Shown here one piece after another: positions 1 through 9,595 of a stretch of DNA of 38,643 nt. The notes under the pieces were generated by a model that made no database searches, was not told the DNA's origin, and worked only from the letters and a program-made list of their open reading frames with translations. Made by a program: the position numbers and the translations under genes. Source of the stretch: Aquimarina litoralis (lineage in GTDB: Bacteria > Bacteroidota > Bacteroidia > Flavobacteriales > Flavobacteriaceae). The stretch spans positions 1-38,643 of the forward strand of contig NZ_WEKL01000107.1 in assembly GCF_019295435.1 (NCBI RefSeq), written 5' to 3'. Position 1 is the stretch's first letter, and the number at the start of each line of letters is the position of its first letter.

Positions 1-1732
1 GTTTAGGTCCATCATTACCAATAACATGAACATTTGAATAGGTCACTTTATCCATAGCAGATAAGCCACTGTTTGCAGGTGTATTAAATGAACAGTTATT
101 ATTGTCATTTCCATCTCCATCTCCGTCTCCATTATCATCTCCTTGGACAGTTAAAGTAAATGTTGCTTGCCCGGTTTCTCCATCGTTATCGGTAGCAACA
201 GCTTTTACACTGTAAGTTCCAGCAGAAAGACCATTGACTTCATTTGGATTTGGAGAATTATCGTGACCCCATTCGTAAGGTGGTACATTTTCCTGACGCA
301 CTAAACTATTATTGATATATAATTTCACATTAGATATGCTTCCATCCGGATCGTTAGCATTAGCTACTACGGTAAGATCATACCCTTCTTGCACTGTAAT
401 ATTACCAGATGGTGAAGCAAAAGAAACATTTGGTGCTTGATTATTACTTGTACCATTAACAGTTAGTACAAATGTTTTGCTAGTTTTAGCTCCATCATTA
501 TCTGTGGCTTCTGCTCTGAATGTATGCTGCCCTACTGATAATCCAAGAAGTTCATTAGGATTATTTCCTTGTCCCCAAGTATATGGAGCTACACTTTCTT
601 GACGAATTAAACTACCGTCAACATACAGTTTTACATTATTAATAGAACCATCACTATCTGAAGCATTTACAGTAACCTGGAAATTGTTATATCCTTCTTG
701 TACACTTGTATTTCCAGAAGGAGTTGCGAAGGAAACATTAGGTGGATTGTTTTCTCCTCCATCAGGTGGGTTACCACAACCTGTCCATACTTTAAAATCA
801 TCGAAAAAAGTATATTCTGTTCTAGGAGAATGCCAAACAGGATCTGTTCTCTTTCCTCCTCGATAGGTATTCATAATCAAAGCATTGATTTTCAAACTAC
901 TCTTTCCAGAGTTACGAATCTTAGCATTGTTATCACGATAGGTTTCTACACCATCAATCCACATGATCACTTTACCATTTCTCTGTCCTGGTGTGTTCAT
1001 TTTAATATATTGACGAATGGTATACCATCTGTCATCCTTTAAGTCAGAATAAATTCTTTTCCCATCTCCGCAATCTCCATCTTTTCTAGGACTTCCATCA
1101 GTTTTGTCTGCAAAGTAGCTATATAAAATAAGATAAGGCTTTACTGTTTGTGCTCTATTTCTTCTCCACATCAAACGTGCAGACCACCCATCTGAATTAT
1201 ATTTACATCCTGACGGAATAGCACCACGACCACTACTTTCGCTATTTACACCTCTTGTTGAACCTCCAAGACCTGGTAATTTACCTCCTGTAGCCCAGAA
1301 GAAATTATCATCAAATTTTACTTTGTATTCTAAATACGCCTCATCTACAGCATCAAAATACGGATCAAATAGAAAACCACCGGATCTACCTGATGCATCA
1401 TTCTTCAAATACTGCGCTCTTAATGTTCCATTGACAATTCTGGTCTCCTGAGGAGTGTTTTCTATTAAATTACTAGCTGCTCCAGGACCTTCAACTCCTC
1501 TATATGTAGATGCTGTCCATGGTTTTACTTTATTATTAAAGTCACTTTTTATATCTGAAATAGAATATCTCCTGTTATTCCAATTATTAAAATCGACATC
1601 AATAATTGTATTACATTGTGCAAAGGTTTGTTGGTTGTTAAAAAGAAATGCAAGACATATCACTAGGAATGATACCGTAAAAACATTTCTCCTTTTATTC
1701 GGTTTGTAGATTATATTTCGTTTCATAATCAT
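1..1732 (-). CDS. Secreted polysaccharide lyase family 14-like enzyme with Ig-like repeats (3' end outside window)
   Basis: Open from ATG at 1732 (a second in-frame ATG is at 1726) to the left edge, about 577 codons without a stop. Residues 1-38 form a signal peptide ending TFAQ. Residues about 40-318 resemble the PL14 beta-jelly-roll lyases: GGKLPGLGG (Lys151), WSARLMWR (Ser184, Arg186) and an LYSY pair (Tyr204, Tyr206) look like the Lys/Ser/Arg/Tyr/Tyr set known from PL14 alginate/glucuronan lyases. Two bacterial Ig-like domains follow (about 330-425 and 435-530), each with the NASDSDGS and VRQE..PYEWG type motifs. The unnamed CSFNTP module is then cut off by the window edge. A T9SS sorting domain is expected downstream but not visible. 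It is the last of three same-strand enzyme genes, 34 nt after the preceding stop. The substrate is inferred; an endo-acting lyase on a uronic-acid polymer is most likely. Confidence 0.8.
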   Translation of the reverse strand, partial: MIMKRNIIYKPNKRRNVFTVSFLVICLAFLFNNQQTFAQCNTIIDVDFNNWNNRRYSISDIKSDFNNKVKPWTASTYRGVEGPGAASNLIENTPQETRIVNGTLRAQYLKNDASGRSGGFLFDPYFDAVDEAYLEYKVKFDDNFFWATGGKLPGLGGSTRGVNSESSGRGAIPSGCKYNSDGWSARLMWRRNRAQTVKPYLILYSYFADKTDGSPRKDGDCGDGKRIYSDLKDDRWYTIRQYIKMNTPGQRNGKVIMWIDGVETYRDNNAKIRNSGKSSLKINALIMNTYRGGKRTDPVWHSPRTEYTFFDDFKVWTGCGNPPDGGENNPPNVSFATPSGNTSVQEGYNNFQVTVNASDSDGSINNVKLYVDGSLIRQESVAPYTWGQGNNPNELLGLSVGQHTFRAEATDNDGAKTSKTFVLTVNGTSNNQAPNVSFASPSGNITVQEGYDLTVVANANDPDGSISNVKLYINNSLVRQENVPPYEWGHDNSPNPNEVNGLSAGTYSVKAVATDNDGETGQATFTLTVQGDDNGDGDGDGNDNNNCSFNTPANSGLSAMDKVTYSNVHVIGNDGPK

Positions 1733-1766
1733 AAAATTTTTGTTAGTTAATAAGTTAAGTTTGTGT

Positions 1767-3653
1767 TTAAATTTTTACTAGTTTGTATCTTTTAGATGTA
1801 CCTTTAAAAGATTTGAGTTCCATAAAATAAATTCCATTGTTTAATGAGGATACATCAATGGACATGGAGGTTTCTTTATTACCAGGTCTAATAGTATTAA
1901 TTCTTTGACCGTTTATATTGTATATGACAATTTCTTGAGTGGTATCTAAACCTTTTAAAAGAAGTGAATTCTTCACAGGATTCGGATAATATGAGAATTC
2001 TGACTCGTTTTCTATATCTGGCCTTAGTTTATTATCGCAAGAGGGAGTTTGATTAGAATTGCTGAAATATAAGGTAAAGCCTTTATTTTTAGATACCATA
2101 ATGAAGTCTTCTCCATTTCTAGTAATCCAATAAGAACCATCTAGTCCTGATATACCAGAATTATCGATAGTAATAGAAGGATTTGATTCCCCCAACGTAT
2201 GACTAAGCTTATTTTTTAGATCCACATAATAACTGGGAACTCCATTATTTGTATTAATAGCGAATTGATACAACCCATTATTAGCTGCATTCCAATTGAT
2301 AGTCATTTTTCTAAAATTATTCAAAGCGGGTCCGTTAGAGCCCAGAACATATACCTCAGAAAAAGTAGTTTTATCTATACTAGAAATGCTATTATTTATC
2401 GGTGTACCAAAAGAACAACTGCTATCACCTCCATTATCTCCATCATCGTCTCCATCTTCATTAGTTACAGTAAGTGTGAAGGTTGTTTGAGAGGTTGCTC
2501 CTTTATTATCGGTAGCAACAGCTTTGAAAACATGTGTGCCGACTGATAAGTTATTTACTTCACTCGAATTTGGAGAATTTGCATGACCCCATTCATAAGG
2601 AGCCACGTTTTCTTGTCTTATAAAATTATCATCTATATATAGTTTTACGTTGCTAATGCTACCGTCATTATCTGAAGCGTTTACTTTTACATAAAGATTG
2701 TATCCTTCTTCGACTTCGAAATTGCTATTAGATGGTGTGGCAAATGAAACTGAAGGAGCTTGATTTGTATCACCTCCATTATCTCCATCATCTCCATCGT
2801 TATCATCAGAGTCACCTATTCTATTTTTTGACACTTTAAAATCATCAAAATAAGCATACACATCTTTCGTTGGTTGGAAGCTCTCATCACTTCCTCCAAA
2901 GAAGGTAGATAAGTAAATTGAATTTAAGTGTATATCTCCTTCATTTGACTGTCTATAATCTCCGTTATCAGTAATATTTATGGCTAATTGTCCATTAAGC
3001 CAAGCTCTCATTATACCGTTATTTTGACCAGGAGTATTTAATTTATTATACAATTCTATTTTATTCCATTGTCCTTTTTTAAACTTCACTTGATCCGGTT
3101 GCGGATTTCCGTTAGGTTCCTCGTATGGATCTATTAAACTCCAATTAATAGATGCATGCCATCCATCCCAACTAGGCTCTGTATTGTAATGAACATAAAA
3201 TTCAGCAAGGCCATCATATCGCCACATAAGTCGAAGTGACATATTTCTTTCTGATGTCTGATAAGATAAGCCTGGTAATTTTCCTCCTGCTCTAAATTCA
3301 AAATCATTGGGGAAATAGACCATATAGCTGATATACAATTCATCTAGGTCTTCTCCTGTATCTTCCCAATAAACTTTAGTGTGCATTCCACTATTATTGG
3401 TTTTTACTTTTCCTTTAGGGTACTTAACTTTTAAAACTTTCCCTTGATTTGGGAAATCTTCTATAAAAACTCTTCCTTCGTCAGCTCCTTTACAAAAAGA
3501 GACATTCAGAGCATCTCTTATCATATCTCTATCATATTGACCTGATGGTAAATGATCAAAATCGTATTGATATACTAAATCTTGTTGTGCAACTGCTTCA
3601 ACATTTAATAATAGGATCAATAAAACTGTTAATAAATAGTATCTTGATTTCAT
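1767..3653 (-). CDS. Secreted PL14-like polysaccharide lyase, Ig-like domain, unnamed module, T9SS sorting domain
   Basis: 628 aa. The signal peptide is about residues 1-23. The lyase-like domain is at 25-275, with GGKLPGL (Lys125), MSLRLMWR (Ser139, Arg141) and FYVHY (Tyr153, Tyr156); the spacing Ser to Arg +2 and Ser to Tyr +14 matches what I recall of the PL14 active site, while the second Tyr is displaced by one position (His at +16). An Asp/Gly linker (281-295), one bacterial Ig-like domain (299-397), a second Asp/Gly linker, the unnamed CSFGTP module (412-540) and a T9SS type A sorting domain (555-628, YPNP start, basic end) follow. Its tail is paralogous to those of both neighbours, and the gene lies 85 nt after the GH5 fusion gene. 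It is a probable exported endolyase acting outside the cell or on its surface. The exact substrate cannot be read from sequence. Confidence 0.85.
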   Translation of the reverse strand: MKSRYYLLTVLLILLLNVEAVAQQDLVYQYDFDHLPSGQYDRDMIRDALNVSFCKGADEGRVFIEDFPNQGKVLKVKYPKGKVKTNNSGMHTKVYWEDTGEDLDELYISYMVYFPNDFEFRAGGKLPGLSYQTSERNMSLRLMWRYDGLAEFYVHYNTEPSWDGWHASINWSLIDPYEEPNGNPQPDQVKFKKGQWNKIELYNKLNTPGQNNGIMRAWLNGQLAINITDNGDYRQSNEGDIHLNSIYLSTFFGGSDESFQPTKDVYAYFDDFKVSKNRIGDSDDNDGDDGDNGGDTNQAPSVSFATPSNSNFEVEEGYNLYVKVNASDNDGSISNVKLYIDDNFIRQENVAPYEWGHANSPNSSEVNNLSVGTHVFKAVATDNKGATSQTTFTLTVTNEDGDDDGDNGGDSSCSFGTPINNSISSIDKTTFSEVYVLGSNGPALNNFRKMTINWNAANNGLYQFAINTNNGVPSYYVDLKNKLSHTLGESNPSITIDNSGISGLDGSYWITRNGEDFIMVSKNKGFTLYFSNSNQTPSCDNKLRPDIENESEFSYYPNPVKNSLLLKGLDTTQEIVIYNINGQRINTIRPGNKETSMSIDVSSLNNGIYFMELKSFKGTSKRYKLVKI

Positions 3654-3681
3654 GGGACTTTTATATTTAAAATCTTGGGAG

Positions 3682-3724
3682 AATAATCATCAGGTAGAAA
3701 CTCATGCGCTACCTGATGATTATT
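3682..3724. other. Long perfect hairpin between the GH5 fusion gene and the PL14-like gene
   Basis: A 16-bp perfect inverted repeat (3682-3697 with 3709-3724) closes an 11-nt loop. It lies between two same-strand genes of the exoenzyme cluster. On the minus-strand transcript no U-run follows the stem, so a classical terminator is unlikely in that direction; an mRNA-stabilising or processing hairpin that uncouples expression of the two genes fits better. On the plus strand the stem is followed by a short TTTT only. Confidence 0.6.
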
Positions 3725-3738
3725 TTGGCTAAGACAAA

Positions 3739-6700
3739 TTATTGCTTAGTAAACAGTATAGATTTTCTGAATTTTAGTCCTTTAACTATAAGAACATACA
3801 TTCCAGATTTTAGCTGTGAGACATCTAGTCCTGTTTCGTTTCCTTCAATATGCCTTTGTAATATGATCTTACCCTGCATATCCGCGATTTCTAAAGTGGA
3901 TTTTTCCTGAGAAATACCTCTTACGTTCAACATATTATCACTTACCGGATTTGGGAATAATTTGATGTTTGATAGCTTATCTTCCTCAATAGGTGATTTA
4001 TTGTCACAATTAGGTGCTGAGCTCGAATTACTGAAGTAAATCGTAAAGCCTCCATTTTTAGAAACCATCACAAAATTATTTCCATCTTTTGCTACCCAAT
4101 AAGATCCATCAAAGCCACTAATTCCTGAATTGCTAATGGTAACCTCAGGACTACCAGTATTAAAACTAGCATTGCTAAAAGGTCTAAGATCTACATACCA
4201 ATTTGGATTACCATTATTCGTATTCATTGCAAATTGATATAATCCATTGTACTGTGGATTCCAATTAATACTAAATTTTCTGAAATTACTTAATGATGGG
4301 CCTCCATTTCCAAGTACATGCACTTCGGAATAAGAAACATTATCAAAAGCTGGCAATGCGCTATTTAAAGGTGTTCCGAAAGCACAACTATCACCACTTC
4401 CGTCTCCATCACCATCACCATCACCATCTCCATTACCACTATTCACTGTTAATACAAATGATGTTTCAGCTGTATTCCCTTCGTTATCTGTTGCTACCGC
4501 TTTAAAGGTATGGTTACCAGCAGGTAAATTTGTTGTTTCTGCTGGGTTAGGAGAAGTACTGTGTCCCCATTCATATGGATCAAATCTTTCTTGCCTTACA
4601 AAATTATTGTTGATATATAACTTTACATTGTCTATAGATCCATCACTATCACTTGCATTTACTTTTACATAAAGGCTATTGTATCCTTCATCAACGGTTA
4701 TATTAGATGCTGGAGAAGCAAATGAAATGGAAGGTCCTTGATCACCTCCAGTATCGCTACTAGTAACTGTTAAGGTAATTGTAGTTGAACTTTTGGCTCC
4801 ATCATTATCAGTAGCTTCTGCTTTAAATGTATGTGTTCCTGCGGATAACCCTAACAACTCATTGGAATTACTTCCTTGCCCCCATTCATAAGGTGCTGAA
4901 TTTTCTTGACGAACTAGGTTATTATCCACATATAATTTCACATTACTTACAGAACCATCAGAATCAGAAGCGTTCACAACTACAAGTAAACTAGCATATC
5001 CTTCTTCTAAGGAGAAATTACTTGATGGTGACGCAAAAGATACGTTAGGTGCCTGATTCGGACCACCTCCATTACAAGGCACAATATTCCAGCTAGGACA
5101 GGATTCTGTTACAAAATTTGTTGTTCCATCGCTCACTGGAAAATCAGGAGAATTGGGATTACGTGTATTATTCCACACATGAATTTCGGAAGGACTTCCT
5201 TGTTTTTTTCTAGCTGTTGGAATTTCGTTTGCTCTGCTACCTAAATTAAAAGTATTATTAAAAATAGCATTTCTATAACCCGTATTAAATCCTGTTCCCC
5301 GATCTAAGAAATCAACACCTGCATTAAGGATATTAGATCCATCTCTGTTAAATGTATTGTTATATACAAATCCATAAGATCCCTTGAGATCGATAAAGGC
5401 ATCTGCACTATTTTCACCTGAAATTCCTTGTGCGGAGAACGTACAATTACGAATAATTGTATTTTTAGTTCCTTCTTTTACATCCACACCTTCTGCGGTT
5501 ACATTAGGGCCAACAATACAACCGTCTATCGTATTATTATTACATTCTCTTTCATATTGATCGTGCTGTCCTTTATCAGACCCAACATATAAGCCTTCAC
5601 CAATTCCAGGCTTTTTAATTCCTACATTGTATACTCTACAATCTTTTACTAGATTAAAACTAGATCCATCTCTAAGGTGAATTCCTTCTTCTCCTAATTC
5701 TCTAACGGTTACATTCTCTAAAAGACCATGATTGGCATTATCAAAAACAATTCCTTTAGAACCTTCTTCAAAAATGATATTTTTTATTTCCCAATAATCT
5801 CCAAGCATATGCAAAACATAACCATCGTATTTTCCATCTTCACCCTTCAATATTGGTGGATTTGATGGATTTTGGGCTCTAATAATAATTGGATTTGACT
5901 GTGTTCCATTTTTATTCGAAGCATATCTTGTAGCTCTTCCACCGATATTTATTTTGTCTGGAGCTTCATACGTTCCTGAAGCGATAATAATTTCATCTCC
6001 AGGTTGCGCGTTTTGCATCGCATTTCTAATACAGTCTACAGAATTACAATTAATTGTTCCTGATCCTCCATTATCACCATCGCCATCTCCATCTCCATCT
6101 GAGTTTTCTGTCCAATTCTCAATAAGACTTTTGATATATACTCCTGTATCGGTAAGTTGATTGTTTTTTAGACCATTGATTCCTTGACCTGGTTTCACAA
6201 TTGATGACCCTTCAGATTTATCACTAACAGCCCAATTTACATGGCTAATATTGTTATCTCTAAAGAAATTCATCCATCTTTCCGTTTCCTGAACATCTGC
6301 ATTTCCATCTCCATTAGCATTTACTGCTCCCCACTCAGTTACAAATAATGCAACACCATTATTCAACGCAGTTTGTGCTTTATTTCTTAAAAATTGTGTG
6401 TGTGTTCCTGAATAAAAATGCAAGGTATACGCTGTATTAGCATCATTGATAGGATTATTTGAAGCAATATCTACATCTTGTGACCACGTTGGAGAGCCCA
6501 CAATAATCAAATTATCTGGATCTTCTGATCGAATAGCAGCGATAACAGTTTCTGCGTAGCTTTTTACTTGTGACCATGATTGATTTATAGGTTCATTATA
6601 AATTTCATAGATCACATTAGGTTGATTCCCATAGATCGATGCCATTTCTCTAAAGAAATCTGCTGCTTCAGAAGTATAATCTTCTGCTTCATGTGTATGC

Positions 6701-7110
6701 CAATCGATAATTGCATAAATACCTTCATCTATTGCAGCATCAACTATAGTTCGAACTTTATTTTTTTGAAGATTAGGACTATCAATATATCCAGTTCCTC
6801 CATCCCAGTTTTCCTTAACTCCCATAGCAGCTCTAATAATTGAACTATTCCAATTATTCGCTAAGTGTTTTACAGTCTCGCTGTCATAGAAATCAGAAGT
6901 ATCTCCCGCGTTACTCCAAAACAGACTATTTCCAGCTAAACTGACCGGATCATTATTCTTATCGACTATCTGATTTCCTTGAACTTTCAATCTCCCATGT
7001 TTCTGGACAATCGTTTGAGCCATCGCTCCTGCAGAAACGAATAATAGTATTGCTAACCATAACAATCCTTTTATTAAAAAATGTTTCTTGTGTGTGTAAT
7101 GCATTCTCAT
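3739..7110 (-). CDS. Secreted GH5 glycoside hydrolase fused to a right-handed beta-helix domain, two Ig-like domains, T9SS sorting domain
   Basis: 1123 aa. The signal peptide is about 1-31 (AMAQ); a second in-frame ATG two codons in is equally possible as start. The GH5 domain (about 34-334) resembles subfamily 2 endoglucanases: acid/base Glu173 in YEIYNEP, HFYSG at 231-235, nucleophile Glu259 in FVTEWGA. After a Gly/Asp linker (338-350) comes a beta-helix domain (353-680) typical of polysaccharide lyases or parallel beta-helix proteins, with repeated turns such as NNTFN and an N-terminal cap like chondroitinase-B/pectate-lyase-like enzymes. Two Ig-like domains (687-783, 792-890), a (GD)n linker, the CAFGTP module (909-1036) and a T9SS sorting domain (1048-1123, FPNP) complete it. 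It is the first gene of the three-enzyme group. Cellulase activity is likely; the beta-helix substrate is unknown. Confidence 0.88.
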   Translation of the reverse strand: MRMHYTHKKHFLIKGLLWLAILLFVSAGAMAQTIVQKHGRLKVQGNQIVDKNNDPVSLAGNSLFWSNAGDTSDFYDSETVKHLANNWNSSIIRAAMGVKENWDGGTGYIDSPNLQKNKVRTIVDAAIDEGIYAIIDWHTHEAEDYTSEAADFFREMASIYGNQPNVIYEIYNEPINQSWSQVKSYAETVIAAIRSEDPDNLIIVGSPTWSQDVDIASNNPINDANTAYTLHFYSGTHTQFLRNKAQTALNNGVALFVTEWGAVNANGDGNADVQETERWMNFFRDNNISHVNWAVSDKSEGSSIVKPGQGINGLKNNQLTDTGVYIKSLIENWTENSDGDGDGDGDNGGSGTINCNSVDCIRNAMQNAQPGDEIIIASGTYEAPDKINIGGRATRYASNKNGTQSNPIIIRAQNPSNPPILKGEDGKYDGYVLHMLGDYWEIKNIIFEEGSKGIVFDNANHGLLENVTVRELGEEGIHLRDGSSFNLVKDCRVYNVGIKKPGIGEGLYVGSDKGQHDQYERECNNNTIDGCIVGPNVTAEGVDVKEGTKNTIIRNCTFSAQGISGENSADAFIDLKGSYGFVYNNTFNRDGSNILNAGVDFLDRGTGFNTGYRNAIFNNTFNLGSRANEIPTARKKQGSPSEIHVWNNTRNPNSPDFPVSDGTTNFVTESCPSWNIVPCNGGGPNQAPNVSFASPSSNFSLEEGYASLLVVVNASDSDGSVSNVKLYVDNNLVRQENSAPYEWGQGSNSNELLGLSAGTHTFKAEATDNDGAKSSTTITLTVTSSDTGGDQGPSISFASPASNITVDEGYNSLYVKVNASDSDGSIDNVKLYINNNFVRQERFDPYEWGHSTSPNPAETTNLPAGNHTFKAVATDNEGNTAETSFVLTVNSGNGDGDGDGDGDGSGDSCAFGTPLNSALPAFDNVSYSEVHVLGNGGPSLSNFRKFSINWNPQYNGLYQFAMNTNNGNPNWYVDLRPFSNASFNTGSPEVTISNSGISGFDGSYWVAKDGNNFVMVSKNGGFTIYFSNSSSAPNCDNKSPIEEDKLSNIKLFPNPVSDNMLNVRGISQEKSTLEIADMQGKIILQRHIEGNETGLDVSQLKSGMYVLIVKGLKFRKSILFTKQ

Positions 7111-7718
7111 AATTACATTTGTTTGTGTGTGTTATTTATAGTTATTGGTGATCTGATACGCTTAGTTATACAAAACAGTATTATTCATAGTTTTGTAACG
7201 TATCATTTTACCTAATGAAGAGGTCTGGTATGATAAAGTGAGATATAAACGAAATCGTTTGCGTATTCAAATGGTTTACTATCAATTAAACCTGTTTAGA
7301 ATGAACACTTCTAAAATCGATTATAACTTTGACCTACAAACCAAAAATCTTCTGGTATGATCCAAATATTTAAAAAAATGATATGTCCAAATTCCGGAAG
7401 GGTGGGAGATAGAATTTAGATATCGAACTTACTTGCAATTATATTTAATTCAGAATATTAGTGAGATCTGGAATAATTATTGAATTTGGTTTATGGTTCT
7501 CTAAACCGGATGTAGTAATTATATGCCAATTTCTGTTTTAAATACTTTTATTTAAGTTTCTCTGGTTCAAAGAGAACAACTTAATAACATTCTTTTGTTT
7601 CCCGTCTAACACATTGTTCTAGACGGTCTTTTAAACTCATTTTACTTGTTTTTAGTATACCTCTTTTCTTTTTTATATGAAAAGCTGCATGTTTTAGTTA
7701 GTTAATTGTTACTATATA
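7111..7718. other. 608-bp intergenic region upstream of the GH5 fusion gene
   Basis: I find no plausible gene in it. It should contain the promoter of the exoenzyme group (minus strand) and the 3' end of the IPT/TIG lipoprotein transcript, but no exact TAnnTTTG box in the minus direction was found near the GH5 start. The only structure seen is a 7-bp inverted repeat (CCGTCTA at 7602-7608 with TAGACGG at 7620-7626, 11-nt loop) roughly 95 nt beyond the lipoprotein stop. It has no good U-run on the minus strand. Confidence 0.5.
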
Positions 7719-8993
7719 TTAATTATCTACATTTAAAGGACCTCCTTTAGTTATGTAAACATTATCTATACTTAGCGAATATTCGCCATCATGTTCTCTT
7801 CTTGACGCGATTGCAAACCTTGTTAAAGTTTCCACGGCATATACGGACCATGTGCCTGTTCCACCAGATGGTCCAGAATTTACAAACTGGTCAAAAGTTA
7901 TGGATAAAGTATACCATCCATCTTCATTAGGTGCATATCCTAAATCTTCTAAATTTTGTAAACTTGGTCTAAACTCTACGTATTCATCGGTTGTAGATCC
8001 ATCACCATCGGCATCATAACCTTCATCAAATCGCAATCTAAATCCTGCCAGTGGACCGCTATAATCACTAGGGACACCCTGAAAATTAATTTGAATATTA
8101 AAGTAAAGTTGAGTAAGTTCTCTACTATCTTCATTAAAGAAATCTGCAAAAAAGCCTGAAGCTTCTCTAGAATGACCAATTTGACCTGTATAAGATCCTG
8201 AATCTCCAGTATCACTAGTACCTCCGATATAATAAAAGTTATTATCAATAGGATTTGGTACCAAAGTGGCTTCAGCTGAGAGCATATTACTTACACCGAG
8301 ATTGGTAATCTCCGCATCTCCACCAGAACTAAAAAGTATGGTTTCTTCGTCAAAGGATTCGAAATATGGGGTGAGAACTTCAATTACATAAAATTCATTT
8401 GCGCTGACATCGGTTGAAGAAACTCCTCCATCACTTGTAAGCTCAATCGAACTCAGCCCTACTGGTGATGCGCCTAATGTAAAAACCACTTCTGTATCTG
8501 ATGTACTTATAATATTAGCTTCTACTCCACCAACGCTTACCTTATTTGTAGTTGCCATAGCTGTTCCCGTTAAGGTAATTTCTTGTCCTACTTGAGCAGA
8601 TTTCGGTGAAATATTTGTAACCAGAGGTGCTCCAGTTACGATAATTTCAAAACTTTCCACGCTAATTGCAATTCCTCCTTCTGTTGTAATTGATAATTTT
8701 CCGGTAGTTCCTCCTTCGGGAACAATTGTAGTCAGTGATCCTAACTTATTATCGCTAATTGTAGATGTAATTCCATTAAAAGATACCTCGGTTGCGTTTA
8801 AAAGATCTGTACCAAATATGGTTATTTCATCACCTGGTTCTCCAGACTCAGGTAAAAATCCAAGGATAGCTGGAATTCTAATTCCTCCATTGGATGAATC
8901 ATCATTACTACATCCAGGAAATACGATTATTACGCATATTGTCAAAAAAATGAGACATAGGTGTTTTCCTACTTTAGAGTTTGTGTGATTCAT
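7719..8993 (-). CDS. IPT/TIG-repeat lipoprotein, candidate surface glycan-binding protein
   Basis: 424 aa. The N-terminus ends in a lipobox with Cys near residue 28 (VFPGCSND), so export and lipidation are expected. Two IPT/TIG-type Ig folds follow (about 40-118 and 122-205; each has the GxxxGxxVTIxG-like pattern, here SGEPGDEITIFG and SAQVGQEITLTG). The C-terminal half (about 210-420) is a beta-rich domain containing an Asp-rich stretch (DEGYDADGDGS) and ending in SIDNVYITKGG, a pattern common in jelly-roll carbohydrate-binding domains. This arrangement is typical of surface glycan-binding proteins encoded beside SusC/SusD pairs in polysaccharide utilisation loci. No SusC/SusD pair is visible on either side here. 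Its place upstream of the enzyme genes on the same strand supports a role in capturing the same polymer. Function is inferred from architecture only. Confidence 0.78.
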   Translation of the reverse strand: MNHTNSKVGKHLCLIFLTICVIIVFPGCSNDDSSNGGIRIPAILGFLPESGEPGDEITIFGTDLLNATEVSFNGITSTISDNKLGSLTTIVPEGGTTGKLSITTEGGIAISVESFEIIVTGAPLVTNISPKSAQVGQEITLTGTAMATTNKVSVGGVEANIISTSDTEVVFTLGASPVGLSSIELTSDGGVSSTDVSANEFYVIEVLTPYFESFDEETILFSSGGDAEITNLGVSNMLSAEATLVPNPIDNNFYYIGGTSDTGDSGSYTGQIGHSREASGFFADFFNEDSRELTQLYFNIQINFQGVPSDYSGPLAGFRLRFDEGYDADGDGSTTDEYVEFRPSLQNLEDLGYAPNEDGWYTLSITFDQFVNSGPSGGTGTWSVYAVETLTRFAIASRREHDGEYSLSIDNVYITKGGPLNVDN

Positions 8994-9595
8994 AACAAAA
9001 GTGTTAAAATTTAGCCAATGTAATATTACTACTTAATATGACTTTAATAATCCACTTTTAGGGGTACATAAATACAACCAATTGATAATCAATTTTTTAA
9101 ATAATACTCAAAAAACAACCAAATAAGGAATACACGTAGCTAAAACACTTAGATAATGTAATAATCTATCTACTTAAATTTTTAGTTATAGGAATAAAAC
9201 TTAATTAGAAATTGCTTTGTATTTACAAAAAGCTAATAAATAAATGCATTGATTCAGATTCAAGTTTCCTTTTCGATAAATGTTTTGAAAAATTTTCTTA
9301 AATACTACTACCTGTTTCAAATTATAAGAATCAATGTTAGAGGATTACGCTAGCAAGCTATTCTGAAAAATGGTTATAAAAATGGTAGAAATACTCTACA
9401 AGTATGCATATTACTAAGTTGGGATAGTTAAGGTAGCTAAAACTTTTGCAACAAACGAAACTAACCATACAAATAAGCTGAATCAACCCTGAAAATCACT
9501 ATTGTTAATGAGCTTTGTGAATAAATGAAAATAGTTAATAAAAGTAAAATAGTATATTTTGTAAGTTTTACAGGTTTATTAAACTTTATAAAAAA
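8994..9595. other. 602-bp divergent intergenic region
   Basis: This AT-rich stretch separates the minus-strand lipoprotein gene from the plus-strand small genes. No coding potential of convincing length, no RNA gene and no strong hairpin were seen. It must hold the promoters of both flanking genes. A near-match to a Bacteroidota -7 box (TATATTTTG, about 9553-9561) sits some 35-40 nt before the 9596 start, with one base too many in the spacer. Confidence 0.45.

Noticed and set aside
4392..4438. Short tandem repeats considered as a CRISPR array
   Set aside because: The units are 6 bp, contiguous, without spacers, and code a linker in frame.
4293..4505. Plus-strand frame with a His-rich protein (runs of HH)
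   Set aside because: It is the antisense of the Gly/Asp linker and Ig region of the GH5 fusion gene; the His runs come from the hexamer repeat read backwards.
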